Positions 33,833-44,772 of a stretch of 64,000 nt of DNA are shown here, piece after piece; the stretch's first letter is position 1; each line of letters starts with the position of its first letter. A program made the translations under genes and the position numbers. This stretch comes from Paramyrothecium sp. XJ0827 (lineage: Eukaryota > Ascomycota > Sordariomycetes > Hypocreales > Stachybotryaceae): assembly GCA_020881915.1 (NCBI GenBank), contig JAJFPB010000007.1, forward strand, positions 3,224,001 to 3,288,000. The letters run 5' to 3'. The notes beneath the pieces were generated by a model, which was not told the DNA's origin, ran no database searches, and saw only the letters and a list, made by a program, of their open reading frames with translations.

Positions 33833-35630
33833 CTTGCCAGCCAGAAAAAAGACAATGGCAAGGCGGAGTCGTCAGCGAGGGACTGAATCAGGTACGCAGA
33901 GGATGGAACGTTTGAAAAGCGCCCGAGTGACGTGGGGAGCACGACATCTTAAGCTCGCCGACTAGCGCCGCAGCCTTGGCTGTGCCTGGCTAACGTTAAG
34001 CCAGAACCAGAGCTCTTATCACAAGGTATCGACCGCTGTGGGGCTGGCCGATATCAGCGGTCCCCAGAGAGGTAGCATCACACTGGGGCATGCGGCTAAC
34101 GGTCCCTTGCTGGTACCGTGCCACTGGTGCACAGCGACAGGTACCGACATGCCGGCAGCTGCTCGCTGGAGATCAGATTCCGCCTAGGGCGCGGGTCAGG
34201 TGGGCCCAACGGTGCATTGCTGCCAGGGCAAACACGCGAGCACTGTGAAGTGTCACTCTCATGAGCTGCTTGCGATCGTCCAAGTTTGTATTTCCCCTGA
34301 AAAAATCGAGGCACCGGGATATTACTCCTAATAATGATCTTTGTACGATCCACCTCAAATGCGGACCTTTCCACTATATTTCATGAGTACACAATTCAAG
34401 AAGCAGAACACCCCCAGTTGTCGTTGATGTGTGCAGCCCCTGCTCGTTTGATCACCACGTGAGGGGGCCTTGGGCGGCACAGTGACGCACTCCAGCGGCC
34501 CCATGGCCATTGATTGAATCGCCCAGATCCGAATTTGGCAGCTGACCCCAGACCCGTTCAACTCTGGGGCTGCATCATCTACACTTTGCTGGCTTGGGAG
34601 CCCAGCGTCGCGTGACTGTGCGACAGGATCACCATTTTGACATGTCCCCACAGACTTTCGGCACATATGCTGCCTGTCTGTCACTGCCTCATCACGTACG
34701 ACTTCGTCCAGTGTACGTGTTTCAGTTCGGACTTATTTTCTTGTGTCTGTCCTGCGCAACGTGGGAAGCAGGAACTGCATGGCCCGGCCCACACAGCAGA
34801 CAGGAGAAGCTGGACCTCGGTTCTTGTCAAGTCCTGGTAGTTTGTGTCACTGGCACCACCTTTTCTGAGCCCCTTTTTTATATACTGAATTCGACCACCT
34901 GGTTAGAAATTCGATAGTATCAACGCTATAAAGTCAAGTAATGACTTCGGTGGTGAACCCGCTTGTGACTTGACTATCTATGCCTCGAACCACATCTCTA
35001 CGGGCTAGACTTGCACTGCGCGCGCGTGAATGCTCTCCATACATGCAACGTTGCGCTTGTTTCTGTAATACTTTACAGGCTGTTGCACTAGATGTGCCAT
35101 CTTTGCAGCATTGTATCACGGCAGGAGCCTTAGTGCTCTCACAGTTCGCCCGATGATTCATCGGCGGTGGTAAAGGTATGGCCAACCGACCATGTTGCGT
35201 TATTCACATGCAATAAGGAATATGATTCGCAAACGCGGACAGGCAACGAAACTAGTTGCTGTTCGTCACTACCGCCTTTGTGGGATATAAACGTGGCAGT
35301 CCTGCCGCCTCACTCGTAGCTGGACCGTTGAGTTGTCCACCAGACCCCGGCGGGAGTTTGTACGGCCTGCAAAGACCCAGACGTGCTTCACCGGGAACAG
35401 CTGGGTTGAATATTGCGAACGGGAGCACAAGAAATGCGGCAGATGCCGCCGAGCTCCTGTGTCCAATGCTGTCATTCACAATCTGTTCATGCATCTGATC
35501 ATGGGCAAGTCTGTTGTGGTATAAATTGGACGTGGTCCAATATGCCTCCAGAGGCTGGTGCCTCATCAATCAAGCTCATCAATCGGGGATTTTGAAGTCA
35601 ACCCCAACTTCCGAATCAGAAAAAGACATC
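33833..35630. other. Intergenic region with a candidate PHO-type site
   Basis: This contains the alkaline phosphatase promoter and about 1 kb of further sequence before the small Cys-rich gene. A frame at 35333-35524 (plus strand) has a Cys-rich patch but no support. I accept no gene here. Confidence 0.45.
34456..34461. promoter_or_regulatory. CACGTG, candidate PHO4/NUC-1 site
   Basis: This E-box lies about 620 bp upstream of the alkaline phosphatase start. In Neurospora and yeast, phosphate-starvation genes including phosphatases are activated by bHLH factors (NUC-1, Pho4) that bind CACGTG. One site alone is weak evidence. Confidence 0.35.
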
Positions 35631-35930
35631 ATGTGCGGCTACGAGATTCTGTCCTACACCTGCGGATGCGAGTACATCATCCCGAACTCTTCTTCGTGCT
35701 CCCGGATCCTGCGCGAGCTTAACCGGATCAACCAGCCCGAGGCGTGGGAGCCAGAGAACCTCGACAGGATCCCCTTCACGCAGCCGCGGGATTGCGAGCC
35801 AGGCTGGCACAACTGCACGTGGATAACGACAGGGGAATACTGCGCAAAATGTCGATCCTCCGGTCCCTCTGGTCCTGCTGCGGACAATTCTGGGCGGCCG
35901 CTATCTGGGTCGTCAAACACGAAGCGATGA
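35631..35930 (+). CDS. Small Cys-rich protein, unknown
   Basis: This is a single-exon frame of 99 aa starting at ATG 35631. It has eight cysteines in two clusters (Cys2, 11, 13, 23 and Cys55, 62, 71, 74), with MCGYEILSYTCGCEYI at the start and YCAKC later, then a Ser/Gly-rich tail. The absence of a signal peptide and the paired Cys spacing suggest a small intracellular zinc-binding protein rather than a secreted effector. Many Pezizomycotina encode short proteins beginning Met-Cys with this kind of pattern, but I cannot name a family. The frame could also continue through an unseen intron. Confidence 0.55.
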   Translation: MCGYEILSYTCGCEYIIPNSSSCSRILRELNRINQPEAWEPENLDRIPFTQPRDCEPGWHNCTWITTGEYCAKCRSSGPSGPAADNSGRPLSGSSNTKR

Positions 35931-36927
35931 GGCAGGGTGTAGAAAGAGAAGGATTTAACCCATGCGGCGTCAGGGTATAGAACCCAAACGGAACATACGG
36001 AATGAGGGGAAAAGCATGCGCTCGAAGGCTTTTTCGAACAATTTCCTAGCCATGGCTGTTGGGTTGTTCGAGGTTTGAGACCCTGGTCAGTCCTGTAACG
36101 TGGAGTTGATGGACTAACCGACTTACAGAACAGAAGAGAAACACCGATGCACGTGTTCCACCTCGCAGCATGAGATGTTTCCATCCGAAAACGCAGCAAA
36201 TTTGTTTATATCAGTTGGAAATATAGTCTGAACATAGAGTAGAAATGTAAAACCCGCACAAACGTTTGAACTCGTGCGATTTGGCGATCTGAACGTGGAG
36301 CAGTGAGGGCCTCGCGTATACTCTGACAGCGTAGTAGAACGCAATCGTAAGCCGCGCGCAGTCCAATACCACTCAGCCCGATTTCCCACCTGAAAGCAAG
36401 ACTGGAAGCCTCGCAAAGTATTACTGTTCTGCATGGGGAAAAAAAAAAGCTCAGATAATTTGTTGCGCCCTCCCTACTCCTGCGCAAGTATCAGTCTCAG
36501 CGCTTGGCCGTCTGAAACGGGTGCGGGTGCCTAAAACGGCAATGTTTCAACCCCGTCCCGCCGGCCGCCTGGACGCCCTGCCAAACGAGCCTCCGCCATT
36601 GGCCGGCCCCGTGGCCGCGATTGCCAACGCGGGCAAGGGGGGCCCTTCTCGCCCGCAGCCAATCCGTCTCATCTTTGCCTGGCGCCGGCCGTCCTGATCC
36701 ACGTCTTGAAACTGAAGGCGTTGGAGATGTCCCGCTGCAGCGCCGCTTCAGTAACCGCGGTGGCTTTCCCTGCGCTGCTCCTCGCCGCAACCACTCAGCT
36801 CGCGCTGTCGAAGGGGACTGTTTTGTGAAACGCTGTCAGGCGGGGGCCAATAAGCCAAGGGACGAGCTTTGGCCTTCGGTGAGCTTCACGATCCTGAGCT
36901 GAGCGCTTCGCCTCTACGCTTTGCGGG
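35931..36927. other. Intergenic region
   Basis: This is the upstream region of the lectin-like secreted protein gene. It is GC-rich around 36540-36800 and otherwise unremarkable; no gene is supportable. Confidence 0.45.
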
Positions 36928-36935
36928 TTTATAAG
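36928..36935 (+). promoter_or_regulatory. TATA-like box of the lectin-like secreted protein gene
   Basis: TTTATAAG lies 197-204 bp upstream of the ATG at 37132 and is followed by a C/T-rich leader, the same arrangement as at the other secreted-protein gene (7897-8167). Confidence 0.45.
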
Positions 36936-37131
36936 TATATTGCCGCAGCCATGGGTTGCGGTCACTCTCCCTCGCTCCCCATAGCCTCAGCTGCTATACA
37001 CCGGTCCGCTCCTTATTCCATTCGTGCCTCTTGACGAGGGTCTGCTGTGCAGATTTACGTTCTTTTCGAACAACACTACCATTCTTTTTATATTTCTTCT
37101 ATTCTTTCGCTTACCATTTACTCATCTCAAA

Positions 37132-38906
37132 ATGGTTCTGAAAGCTTCGCTCCTGGCGTTGTACGCCGCCGCGCTGGCCACTGCCAACCCACTTCATCGC
37201 CGAGCGGTGGACCAACTCAACGAAGAGGCCACGCAGGAAGCCCATCAGCGGGATGATACTGCCACTCGAGCCTTCTCGGATGTTCAGATCAGGACGTCTG
37301 ATGGCCGCTGCCTCTTCGTGGATCCACTGTCGGGAGACTTCCGCGCAAACCTGACGCCCGTCCAGCTCGCCGACTGCGGCAGCACTGACGGTCAGGGCTG
37401 GGATATCGTCACTGCCGGAAAGCACAACGACCAGGCGGGCCAGATGCTCGTCGTCAGCACGTTGACGCAGGCGTGCCTCAACTTTGACCCCAGGCGCAAC
37501 GCGGGCAACCAGCTGCTGCTGTTCTCGTGCGGCGGCCGCGCCGACGGAGGCGGTGCCGTCACCAACTCACAGCTCTTCGCCTTCAACGGCGGCGCGGGCC
37601 CGCTGAGCCTGACGCCGCTGGACGGGCAGAACACCTGTGCCACCAGCTCGGGGCAGGCGCTCGACGTAGCGCCCTGCGCCGACGGCGCCCAGGACCAGGC
37701 CTTCACGCTTGGAGCCGCTGGCGCTGGCAATGGAAACGGTGACGAGGCCAGACCACAACCCGGAGGTGAGCAAGAACACGAGACCCAGCATGGAATTCAG
37801 CAACGCAACTGGAGAGGACGAGGGGGCGGAGGACGCGGCGGCAGAGGTCGTTTCAGGGGCAAAGGCCGCGGGAAGGGCAAAGGCCATGGAAAGGGCAAGG
37901 ATGAAAATGGAAATGGGATCCCCGATGCTAACGAATACCCACCACCACCAGTCCCCGCTCCTGCTCCCTCTCCAGCTCCGTCTGGTGGTATGGGCGACGG
38001 AGAAGTCATCGTCACAGAGACCGTGTCCACCGTTGCTGCCACAACCACCATCATCGGCGAGGAAGTGGTCGTCACGCAAACCGTGTCTACCGTGGCTGCG
38101 ACGACCACCATTATTGGTGAGGTTACAACAATTCTCGAACCCGTCACAACGACCATCGACGGCGGCGCAGTCACGGTCACGCAGACTGAGTCAGCAGCCG
38201 TCACGTCCAGCGCTGGCAACGGCAACCAGGCTTCAAGTGAAGTCGTGACCACGACCGCGGGTCCCGCCGGCGCCCTCCCGACCGTCAACCCCACGGACCC
38301 CGTCCCGGTTTCCCGCGCCGGCGGCACGCTCAACCCCACCGCGGCGGCCGAGGCGCACAAGTTCGACAGCACGGCGGTGCGGTCCAAGGCCAGCGTCAAC
38401 ATCCGCGCGGCCGACGGGCGCTGCCTCTCGGTGGACCCGACGGCGGGCGACTTCCGGCAGAACCTGATCCCCGTGGCGATGCTCGAGTGCGCCGACGTGA
38501 CGAGCCAGAAGTTCGACATTGTCACGTCGGGCCTGCACAACAACGGCGACGCGGGCCGGGTGCTGCTCGTGAGCGTCATGACCGACGGGTGCATAAGCTT
38601 CGACCCCAGGAGGGAGGACGGGGACACGGTAACAGTGTTCTCGTGCGGAGGGCGAGCTGATGGTGGTAAGTGTGGTCCATTCTTACTTCGTTCCCCCGCA
38701 AAAGAATTCACGATAATCTAATTGCTTTTATAGGAGGCGAGACCGACAGCGCCCAGCTCTTCCCCTTCGACGGCGCCGACAGCATCGTGCTGGAGCCGCA
38801 GTCGGGCCGGGGCAACTCCTGCTTGGTGGCCGGCAACGAGCGCCTGGACGCGGCTCAGTGCAACCAAGGCCCGGAGCAGACGTACGAGGTGGTCGAGGTG
38901 TTGTAA
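37132..38906 (+). CDS. Secreted protein with two lectin-like domains and an RGG/GK-rich spacer
   Basis: Exons 37132-38665 and 38734-38906, joined across a 68-bp intron, give 568 aa. Residues 1-18 are a signal peptide, followed by a basic site (HRRA). Two similar ~150-residue units lie at about 47-205 and 415-568, sharing DGRCLxVDPxxGDFRxNL, FDPRR and FSCGGRADGG. They look like ricin-type beta-trefoil relatives, without clear QxW repeats. The spacer holds an RGG/GK-rich basic stretch (226-256), then DENGNGIPDANE (257-268), which fits a calcium-binding EF-loop/TSP3 pattern. After that come a Pro-rich turn and a Thr/Val-rich part with a 20-residue tandem duplication. It is probably an extracellular or wall-bound carbohydrate-binding protein; the ligand is unknown. 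Confidence 0.85.
38005..38124 (+). repeat. 60-bp coding tandem duplication
   Basis: Two adjacent 60-bp units encode nearly the same 20 residues (VSTVAATTTIIGE shared). They differ mostly at third codon positions, so the duplication is not recent and the protein sequence has been kept. Confidence 0.8.
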
Positions 38907-40052
38907 GAATATACCCATTGACGATTTGCTTGGTTTGGTTGCGGGCTTGATGGACAGCCAAGTTCTTATGTCTTCACTTGAGTTTGTCGCAGTCGCAACG
39001 GCCGGCCGTTTTGAGAACGGCGCGTATGATTGTGAACGATATATCTATATTAATAGTAACATATTCACCAGAGTGTTTTGGTGTTGACGTCCTTTGTCTT
39101 CGCAACAGTTTCCGCCTGTCAAGTCAGTATTCAGTACGGCTTCGGGCACGCAGGGATTCACTGTGGCTTGATAATGCTTGAAACGAGCGAGCTTTCAGGT
39201 CCTGGGTAGGAGAATTGGCGCCCTGGCCAATATCTGATTTGTCGCTGTATAATGTTGAGGCTTGGTGCACCAACGGGGTGTGTTGTACATTACCTTTGTC
39301 TATGGCGCCTACGATTTGGAGAGGACCATGGTGTTGAGCTCGCTTTAGGCAGCACGGATGAGTACTAGTAGTAGTCTTTTATACAAATGACGATTACACA
39401 CTATTTTCAAGCGAAATCGATCAATACATATTTAATATCGAAAGGGGGTTCATAAAAAGGGGAATACATGTTGAAGATTCTTCAGTAAGTCCTGAATAAA
39501 ATTGGATCAGAGAATGCTTCCATTAGAGATGTTTGTCGAACGCATGGGCCGGGACCGCGATATTGTGGCCCTGTCTGTCTCTGGCTTGGCGCACCCGTTA
39601 CGGAGCAAAGCCCCCTAAAGTGGAAACCCCACAGGGCGGCAAACGTCACTGTCTTGGCAACGGGTTAAGCCTTTAGTCTCCTGTTTAGCAACCGCTTATC
39701 ACACCTTAAGCTTCTCCGCTGGTTGACCGGCTCGTGCATCACCATCTTTCGTGTCGCATGGGAATCTGTATCCTTTCCAGCATCTCAAACTGCCCTCCCT
39801 CACGTCGACTTTGATGCGCCTCGGCAGAACCTGCTTTCGACTTCTCCACAATCACGTTCGTGCTCCTTTTAACATGTCAGATTGACCGGGCTTCGGCCGG
39901 CCCCCTGCTGAAACAACCCTGCAGCCACACCAGGTATGCGCGAGGTCGATCTTTTTCTCCCCCATTGCCTTAAAACCTGCACTCCCCGGCCATGTTCTTG
40001 ATTCTTTAAGATCGCTAAAAGCTTGCAGTGGTGCCTTGTCCGACCAGCCATC
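38907..40052. other. Intergenic region
   Basis: No gene is supportable. It is AT-rich around 39370-39520 and otherwise holds the 3' flank of the lectin-like gene and the promoter of the CorA-like gene. Confidence 0.45.
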
Positions 40053-41904
40053 ATGTCGAGCGACGCCGGATCGGGCCTCGCCGGCTCCGAGCAGCCTCTC
40101 CACGCCGCCGAACACGAGCACCCAAACCACCGCGTCCACTACAACCTCAGCGTGGACACGCAAAACCTCGCCTCGGGCTCAGACGCACGCCGACGTTCGA
40201 GATCCAACCAGGACGAAGACGGCAGCTTGTCTCCCAACCTCAAGCGACGGCTCACGCGCACCGCCACGTTCAAGCCCATCGAAGACTACGAGGACTTCGA
40301 GGCCTACAGCGCACGCCCGGGATGGCAACCCGGCTCCGAGCCTGGCTTCGATCCTCGCCTACCAGACGGCGGCCATGCGTCCATGCCGACGCTGAGCGCC
40401 CCCTGTGAGATCACGGTGGTGGATTTCTCCGTTGGCCAGATGAAGAAGCGGCATTTCGATAACCATAGCTTCGTCACCTTCTTGAACGAACCCCAGCCGA
40501 AATGGGCCAAATGCAGGTGGATCAACGTCAACGGCCTGAGCTGGGATGTAATTCAAGCAATCGGAGCCAAGAAAGGTCTGCACAGATTGGCACTGGAGGA
40601 CATCATGAACACTCGGAACAGGACCAAGGCAGAATGGTGCGCACTCCGGCGACCCTTTGCTATCTCCCAAGCTGATTATTTAGGTATTCGAACCACGCCT
40701 TTATCATCCTTACCCTCCAGAAGCTGGTCCACCTCGTAGACGAGGATAGCTCTGACTCCGACGCAGAGAGCACGCGTTCTTCCACAAAGACGTCCAAGGG
40801 GCCCTTCAAGAAATGGTGGCGGAGCCAGAAGGAAGCGCCAGATCCGGAGCGGACCACACCACGCAATGGCGCCGTCCCACATGCGCCCGCTTCTGACTTG
40901 GGCCTGCACCAAACATCCATGACAAGGACATTGCAGCGGTATCACGCCTCGGCAAACGAGGTGCGCACCGAGTTTATGGAGCAGCACTCGTCACTCATGC
41001 CTTATCGCATGGCTGTATCGGCGGAGCAGGTCTCCATCTTCCTGACCTCGGACAATACCGTTATTTCCTTCTTCGAGAACTCTGCCGGGGACATCGAGCG
41101 GCCCATTGTCAGCCGCCTGAGTGACCACGGCACCATCCTGCGTGAATCATTCGATGGCTCGCTGCTGGTGCAGGCTATCATCGACGCCGTCGTCGATCTC
41201 GCAATCCCGCTGACCGCGGTCTACACGGACATCATCGGCGATATCGAGCTCGACGTTCTGACGTCGCCCGACATAAGCCAGAGTAGGAGGCTGTACATCT
41301 GCATGAGCGAGATCAACAAGATGCTAAGCTTCCTCAACCCCGTCGACAACCTGGTCAACGTCCTCCGCGACCACAAAACCCACCTAAGCCAGGAAAACGC
41401 AACCAAGGAGCTCAACAACCCCGCCAGCGGCGTCATCGTCACGCCCATGACAACGACGTACCTGGGCGACGTGCTCGACCACTGCATCATCATCACAGAG
41501 GCGCTGCAGCAGCTGAAGCGGTCCTCCGACGACTTGATCGACCTGATCTTCAACACCATTTCCGCGACCCAGAACGAGTCGCTCAAGCAGCTGACGGTTG
41601 TGACGATCATCTTCCTGCCCATGACCTTTATCACCGGATTTTTCGGGCAGAATTTTGAGGACTTCCCCGAGATCCACCGTGGCATCGGCTACTTGTAAGT
41701 GATTTTGAATATCATACAAATAACCCCTGCATACAAGCTAACTTCGTATTTAGTTGGGCATGTGCTGTTCCAACTGCCGTGGCGACCATCTTGATTCTCA
41801 TGCGAGATATTATCTGGGCGTGGATCAACCGTGTCGTCCAGCGGAAAGACGTCCTGTCTGCTCGGCGCAGGAGAAAGAACCGAAAGCGTTTCAGAGTCCG
41901 GTAG
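40053..41904 (+). CDS. CorA-like divalent metal transporter (GQN variant)
   Basis: Exons 40053-40636, 40684-41694 and 41754-41904 (introns 47 and 59 bp) give 581 aa. The N-terminal ~110 residues are charged and disordered. The cytosolic domain follows, with an acidic/Ser-rich insert (VDEDSSDSDAES), then the long helix NESLKQLTVVTIIFLPMTFITGFFGQNF (TM1) and WACAVPTAVATILILMRDIIWAW (TM2), ending in an Arg/Lys tail. The family signature after TM1 is normally GMN; here it is GQN at about 516-518, as in a subgroup of fungal CorA/ZntB-like proteins. CorA proteins are pentameric Mg/Co or Zn channels; ion choice here cannot be read from sequence. Intron 1 uses the same GTGCGC donor proposed for the alkaline phosphatase gene. 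Confidence 0.9.
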
Positions 41905-42489
41905 GGAGCTCACATCCGCGCATGCAATCGCGCGTTGGGTTTGGCGTTGAACGGCTACGGGTTCTGGAGTTGGATATCGGATCTAGCAGGGGCACTATCT
42001 GTTGCGGCTGCGACATCACCGGTCGAATGGGCTTGGAGAATGACCTGGTCACCAAATTAAGGTAGTAAGAGAGCAGGAGCGCACTAGATAAGCCCCGAGG
42101 TGCTGAAGCACCATTTATGAATGATGATAACCTCTCAAACACCCAAATTTGAACGCACCGAGCTCCACGAGTCGCGTGCATCCCTTGCCCAAGAATTACT
42201 ACACCATGCCGTTGAACCGAATGAATATTATGCGTCGATTCCTCAGCATAAGGAGCCCGAGTCTAGACCAATTGGTTCACCAAAGAAGAGAAACAGAATG
42301 ATGTGAACGTGCCCATAAGGGTTGCATGAATTAGAATATAGTGAAAGGAAAGACTATTCAGGAACCTGCAGCATCCCAACGAAAAGTCGCCCTGGAGTCC
42401 CGTGTCTTCTTATCGCATAATTAGTCAAAAGTTAAGACCTCCGGGTTCCTTCAGCGCCAATGCATCCATCCACCACGGGTAAGATGGAA
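41905..42489. other. Intergenic region between convergent genes
   Basis: This is the 3' flank of the CorA-like gene and of the leftward amidoligase-like gene. No feature is visible in it. Confidence 0.5.
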
Positions 42490-43758
42490 TCACGCAATCG
42501 TCCGTAGAAATCCTTGCTTGTCGAGATTCGACCGATCCAACTTGCCCCTTGGTTTGTACTCGCGAGCGATCCCGACCCACCTTGCGCTTGACGCCTCGTC
42601 AAAGCCAATCGCATCCAGCAGGATCTTGCATTTCTCAAAATCCGTAAGTTCCTTGTCAAAACCACTGATGATGTTGTCAAGGAGAGTGATGGAATTCTTG
42701 AACTGAGATGGCTCTACATCAGCCATGCGGAGGAACAGACATGCGAGTCTGCACCAGTAGTCAGAGACGTCAAAGCTCCCGTAAGGATGCCAGATGCCAT
42801 AGCAGATCTCGACACTGGGAGGGCCTGAAATAGTGGAGCTCAAGGCGAAGGCTGCCGCACACCCAGCTGGGAGCTGCATGAAAACACGAAGCCCATTAAT
42901 GTCAGGCACCTTCTAGAGCGCCTGCACCATCTGCCTAGTCGTGGGATTTCCGAGCAAAGGAATATGCTCGTCATGCTCGTCATGCTCGTTATGCTCGTGG
43001 TTGTCGGAATCAAAGTCGGCGGTCGTTTGAAGCGATTGCACCGTTCCCGAGGAGGACACGGCCCTGATTTTGTAATAAATAGCCTTACCAAGGAGGTCAT
43101 CGGAGCCCGAGAAATCAGAGTCAGGACAGAGAGTTGAAAGCATGTTCGGTTCCAATATTAGGGCCAGGGTTGCCAGCTTCTTGGTCAAGACAATGTCCAA
43201 GAGGCGTACTCCAGGGCGCACCCGGACGTTGTACGTGCAATTCGAGTTTACGTGAAGGCGTACAAACTTGCTCAGGGTCTCAAGGTGCCGCTTGGCCATC
43301 GAGTCAGGGTCAGAAAGCTCTGTTTCGGGGAAAAAAGGGCTTCGTAACCGGACCCCGATCCATTTATAGTTTGCAGGCGAATGGCTTGTCGGCTCGGCGT
43401 GCTCGGCTGGCCGGAGATGCCAACATTCATGAAGAGCAAGATCGCCGATATCCTCATTGTCTTCCACAAATTGAAGATAGTCAGTGAGAGTGACATCCTG
43501 GGTGTATTGGACTTGCACCGGCACGTCGTATTGGACCAAGACGTTTGCACATTGGCCGAGACAGGCGCGGAGCGGGTCAGCCGCGTCCGCACGGCAAGCC
43601 CACCTTTGGCTAGCATTCTGACCGTCCCCGCTGTCGCCTGAAGAGGCGTCGAGAGCGTAGCCATGAAGTTTCTGGGCTACCATGAAGTCGAGCTCGAAGC
43701 TGTAGTATGGCCGGTCGGCATCCTGGTCCTCGGACGAAATGGGGAGGAGAGAAGACAT
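42490..43758 (-). CDS. Divergent amidoligase-like protein
   Basis: Two open frames in the same phase are separated by one TAG at 42913-42915. A 54-bp intron (42874-42927, donor GTGCAG, branch CTGAC, acceptor GCAG) removes the stop in frame, giving exons 42928-43758 and 42490-42873 and 404 aa. The architecture resembles the fungal branch of the putative amidoligase family (ATP-grasp-independent COOH-NH2 ligases): YYSFELDFMV near residue 18, WIGVRLRSP (133-141), YNVRVRPGV where family members have a His-containing FHVHVG, then LATLALILEP, and C-terminal VEICYGIWHPYGSFD in place of the usual VEFR..GTFD. The expected His residues are Asn/Arg, so catalysis is doubtful. A His/Glu/Asp-rich repeat sits near residues 252-265. 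Confidence 0.6.
42961..42999 (-). repeat. Coding short tandem repeat (Asp/Asn-Glu-His)
   Basis: Four imperfect copies of the plus-strand unit ATGCTCGTC/T encode repeated Glu-His-Asp/Asn in the amidoligase-like protein. The short acidic-His stretch could bind metal or be a simple linker. Confidence 0.7.
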
Positions 43759-44772
43759 GGTGTGATGGAGGCTTGGAGGTTGGACCTCGTTCTAAAGATG
43801 ACAGAGACGTGTCTCGTAAGTGCTGCGAACTAGCCAAAATTTGTAAGAAGAGTCAAGACCAAATGGACAAGGTCGATTATCCCGGAGCGGTGTGGATGAA
43901 AGTTGTTGTTGTAAACAGAAACTCGCTGAAGAGGCGCGAAGCCGCAGCAAAAACAGCAGGCAATCGGCCCAAAGCCCTAATAAACGGGAAGGACTCAGTC
44001 AGCGTTTGGCCGGGAGAAGGTACGAAGCAGCACTGATCGCAAGGCAGCAAATCTCTCATTGTCATGTTGAACGGCAGGAACCGATGTATTTCAGTGTGGA
44101 AGCACCACTGTTACGAAGATCCTGAAAGGGAACCATTCTTGTCTTTGGGGTCTAACGGTGGTCAAGGTACGATTCAAGTGGTTGTCTTTGCACAAATGGA
44201 TGGTAGAAAACGAGACTGTGAAGAGGGCGATTCCACGGACGGTCCCATTTCTTCCTTCATTCCTATATTAGTACCAGATCAAAGACGGGGATGCAGAAGA
44301 AAATAAGCTTGCGGTGTAGGTCTTTCCTATCGCCCGCTTGCCCATGGGCTTGTCATGACAATGCCCAGAGGCCCAATGGCAACCAGGTTAATCTGATTGC
44401 ACAATGTCATATTTGACTGCAAGCAAGCGAGTATGCATTTTGATGCACACTTTGTCATTCACGGACGACGCACATCAAAATGCACGGTTTGAAGTTCAGC
44501 TACGGTTCAGCTCAACAGGTGAAGAATCGATTACGTAACACAACAAGGGGTCAGTTCGCTGACAGGCAGCAGCCTCCCAAGGATGTTGATTCGTGCTCTG
44601 CATTTGTGTTCGTATAAGTTCACGGTTGTCATTCGAGCAATCTCTTTCACAATGGCAGAATCATTCTCGAACTTATTACCAGCAATTGGGGCTCTCGAAT
44701 AAATGAGATTGCTTGGTGATCGCGGCGACAGACCCCACTTTGGAATTCACGGCGCCCCTTGCATTGTTCACC
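43759..44772. other. Intergenic region, divergent promoters, with an inverted repeat
   Basis: This lies between the leftward amidoligase-like gene and rightward LIG4. TGCATTTTGATG at 44434-44445 and its exact reverse complement at 44473-44484 form a 12-bp stem with a 27-nt loop, about 290 bp upstream of the LIG4 ATG. No gene is seen. Confidence 0.5.

Noticed and set aside
42913..42915. Stop codon splitting the amidoligase-like gene into two genes or a pseudogene
   Set aside because: The two frames share phase, the second has no ATG near its start, and a 54-nt intron with good signals removes the stop.
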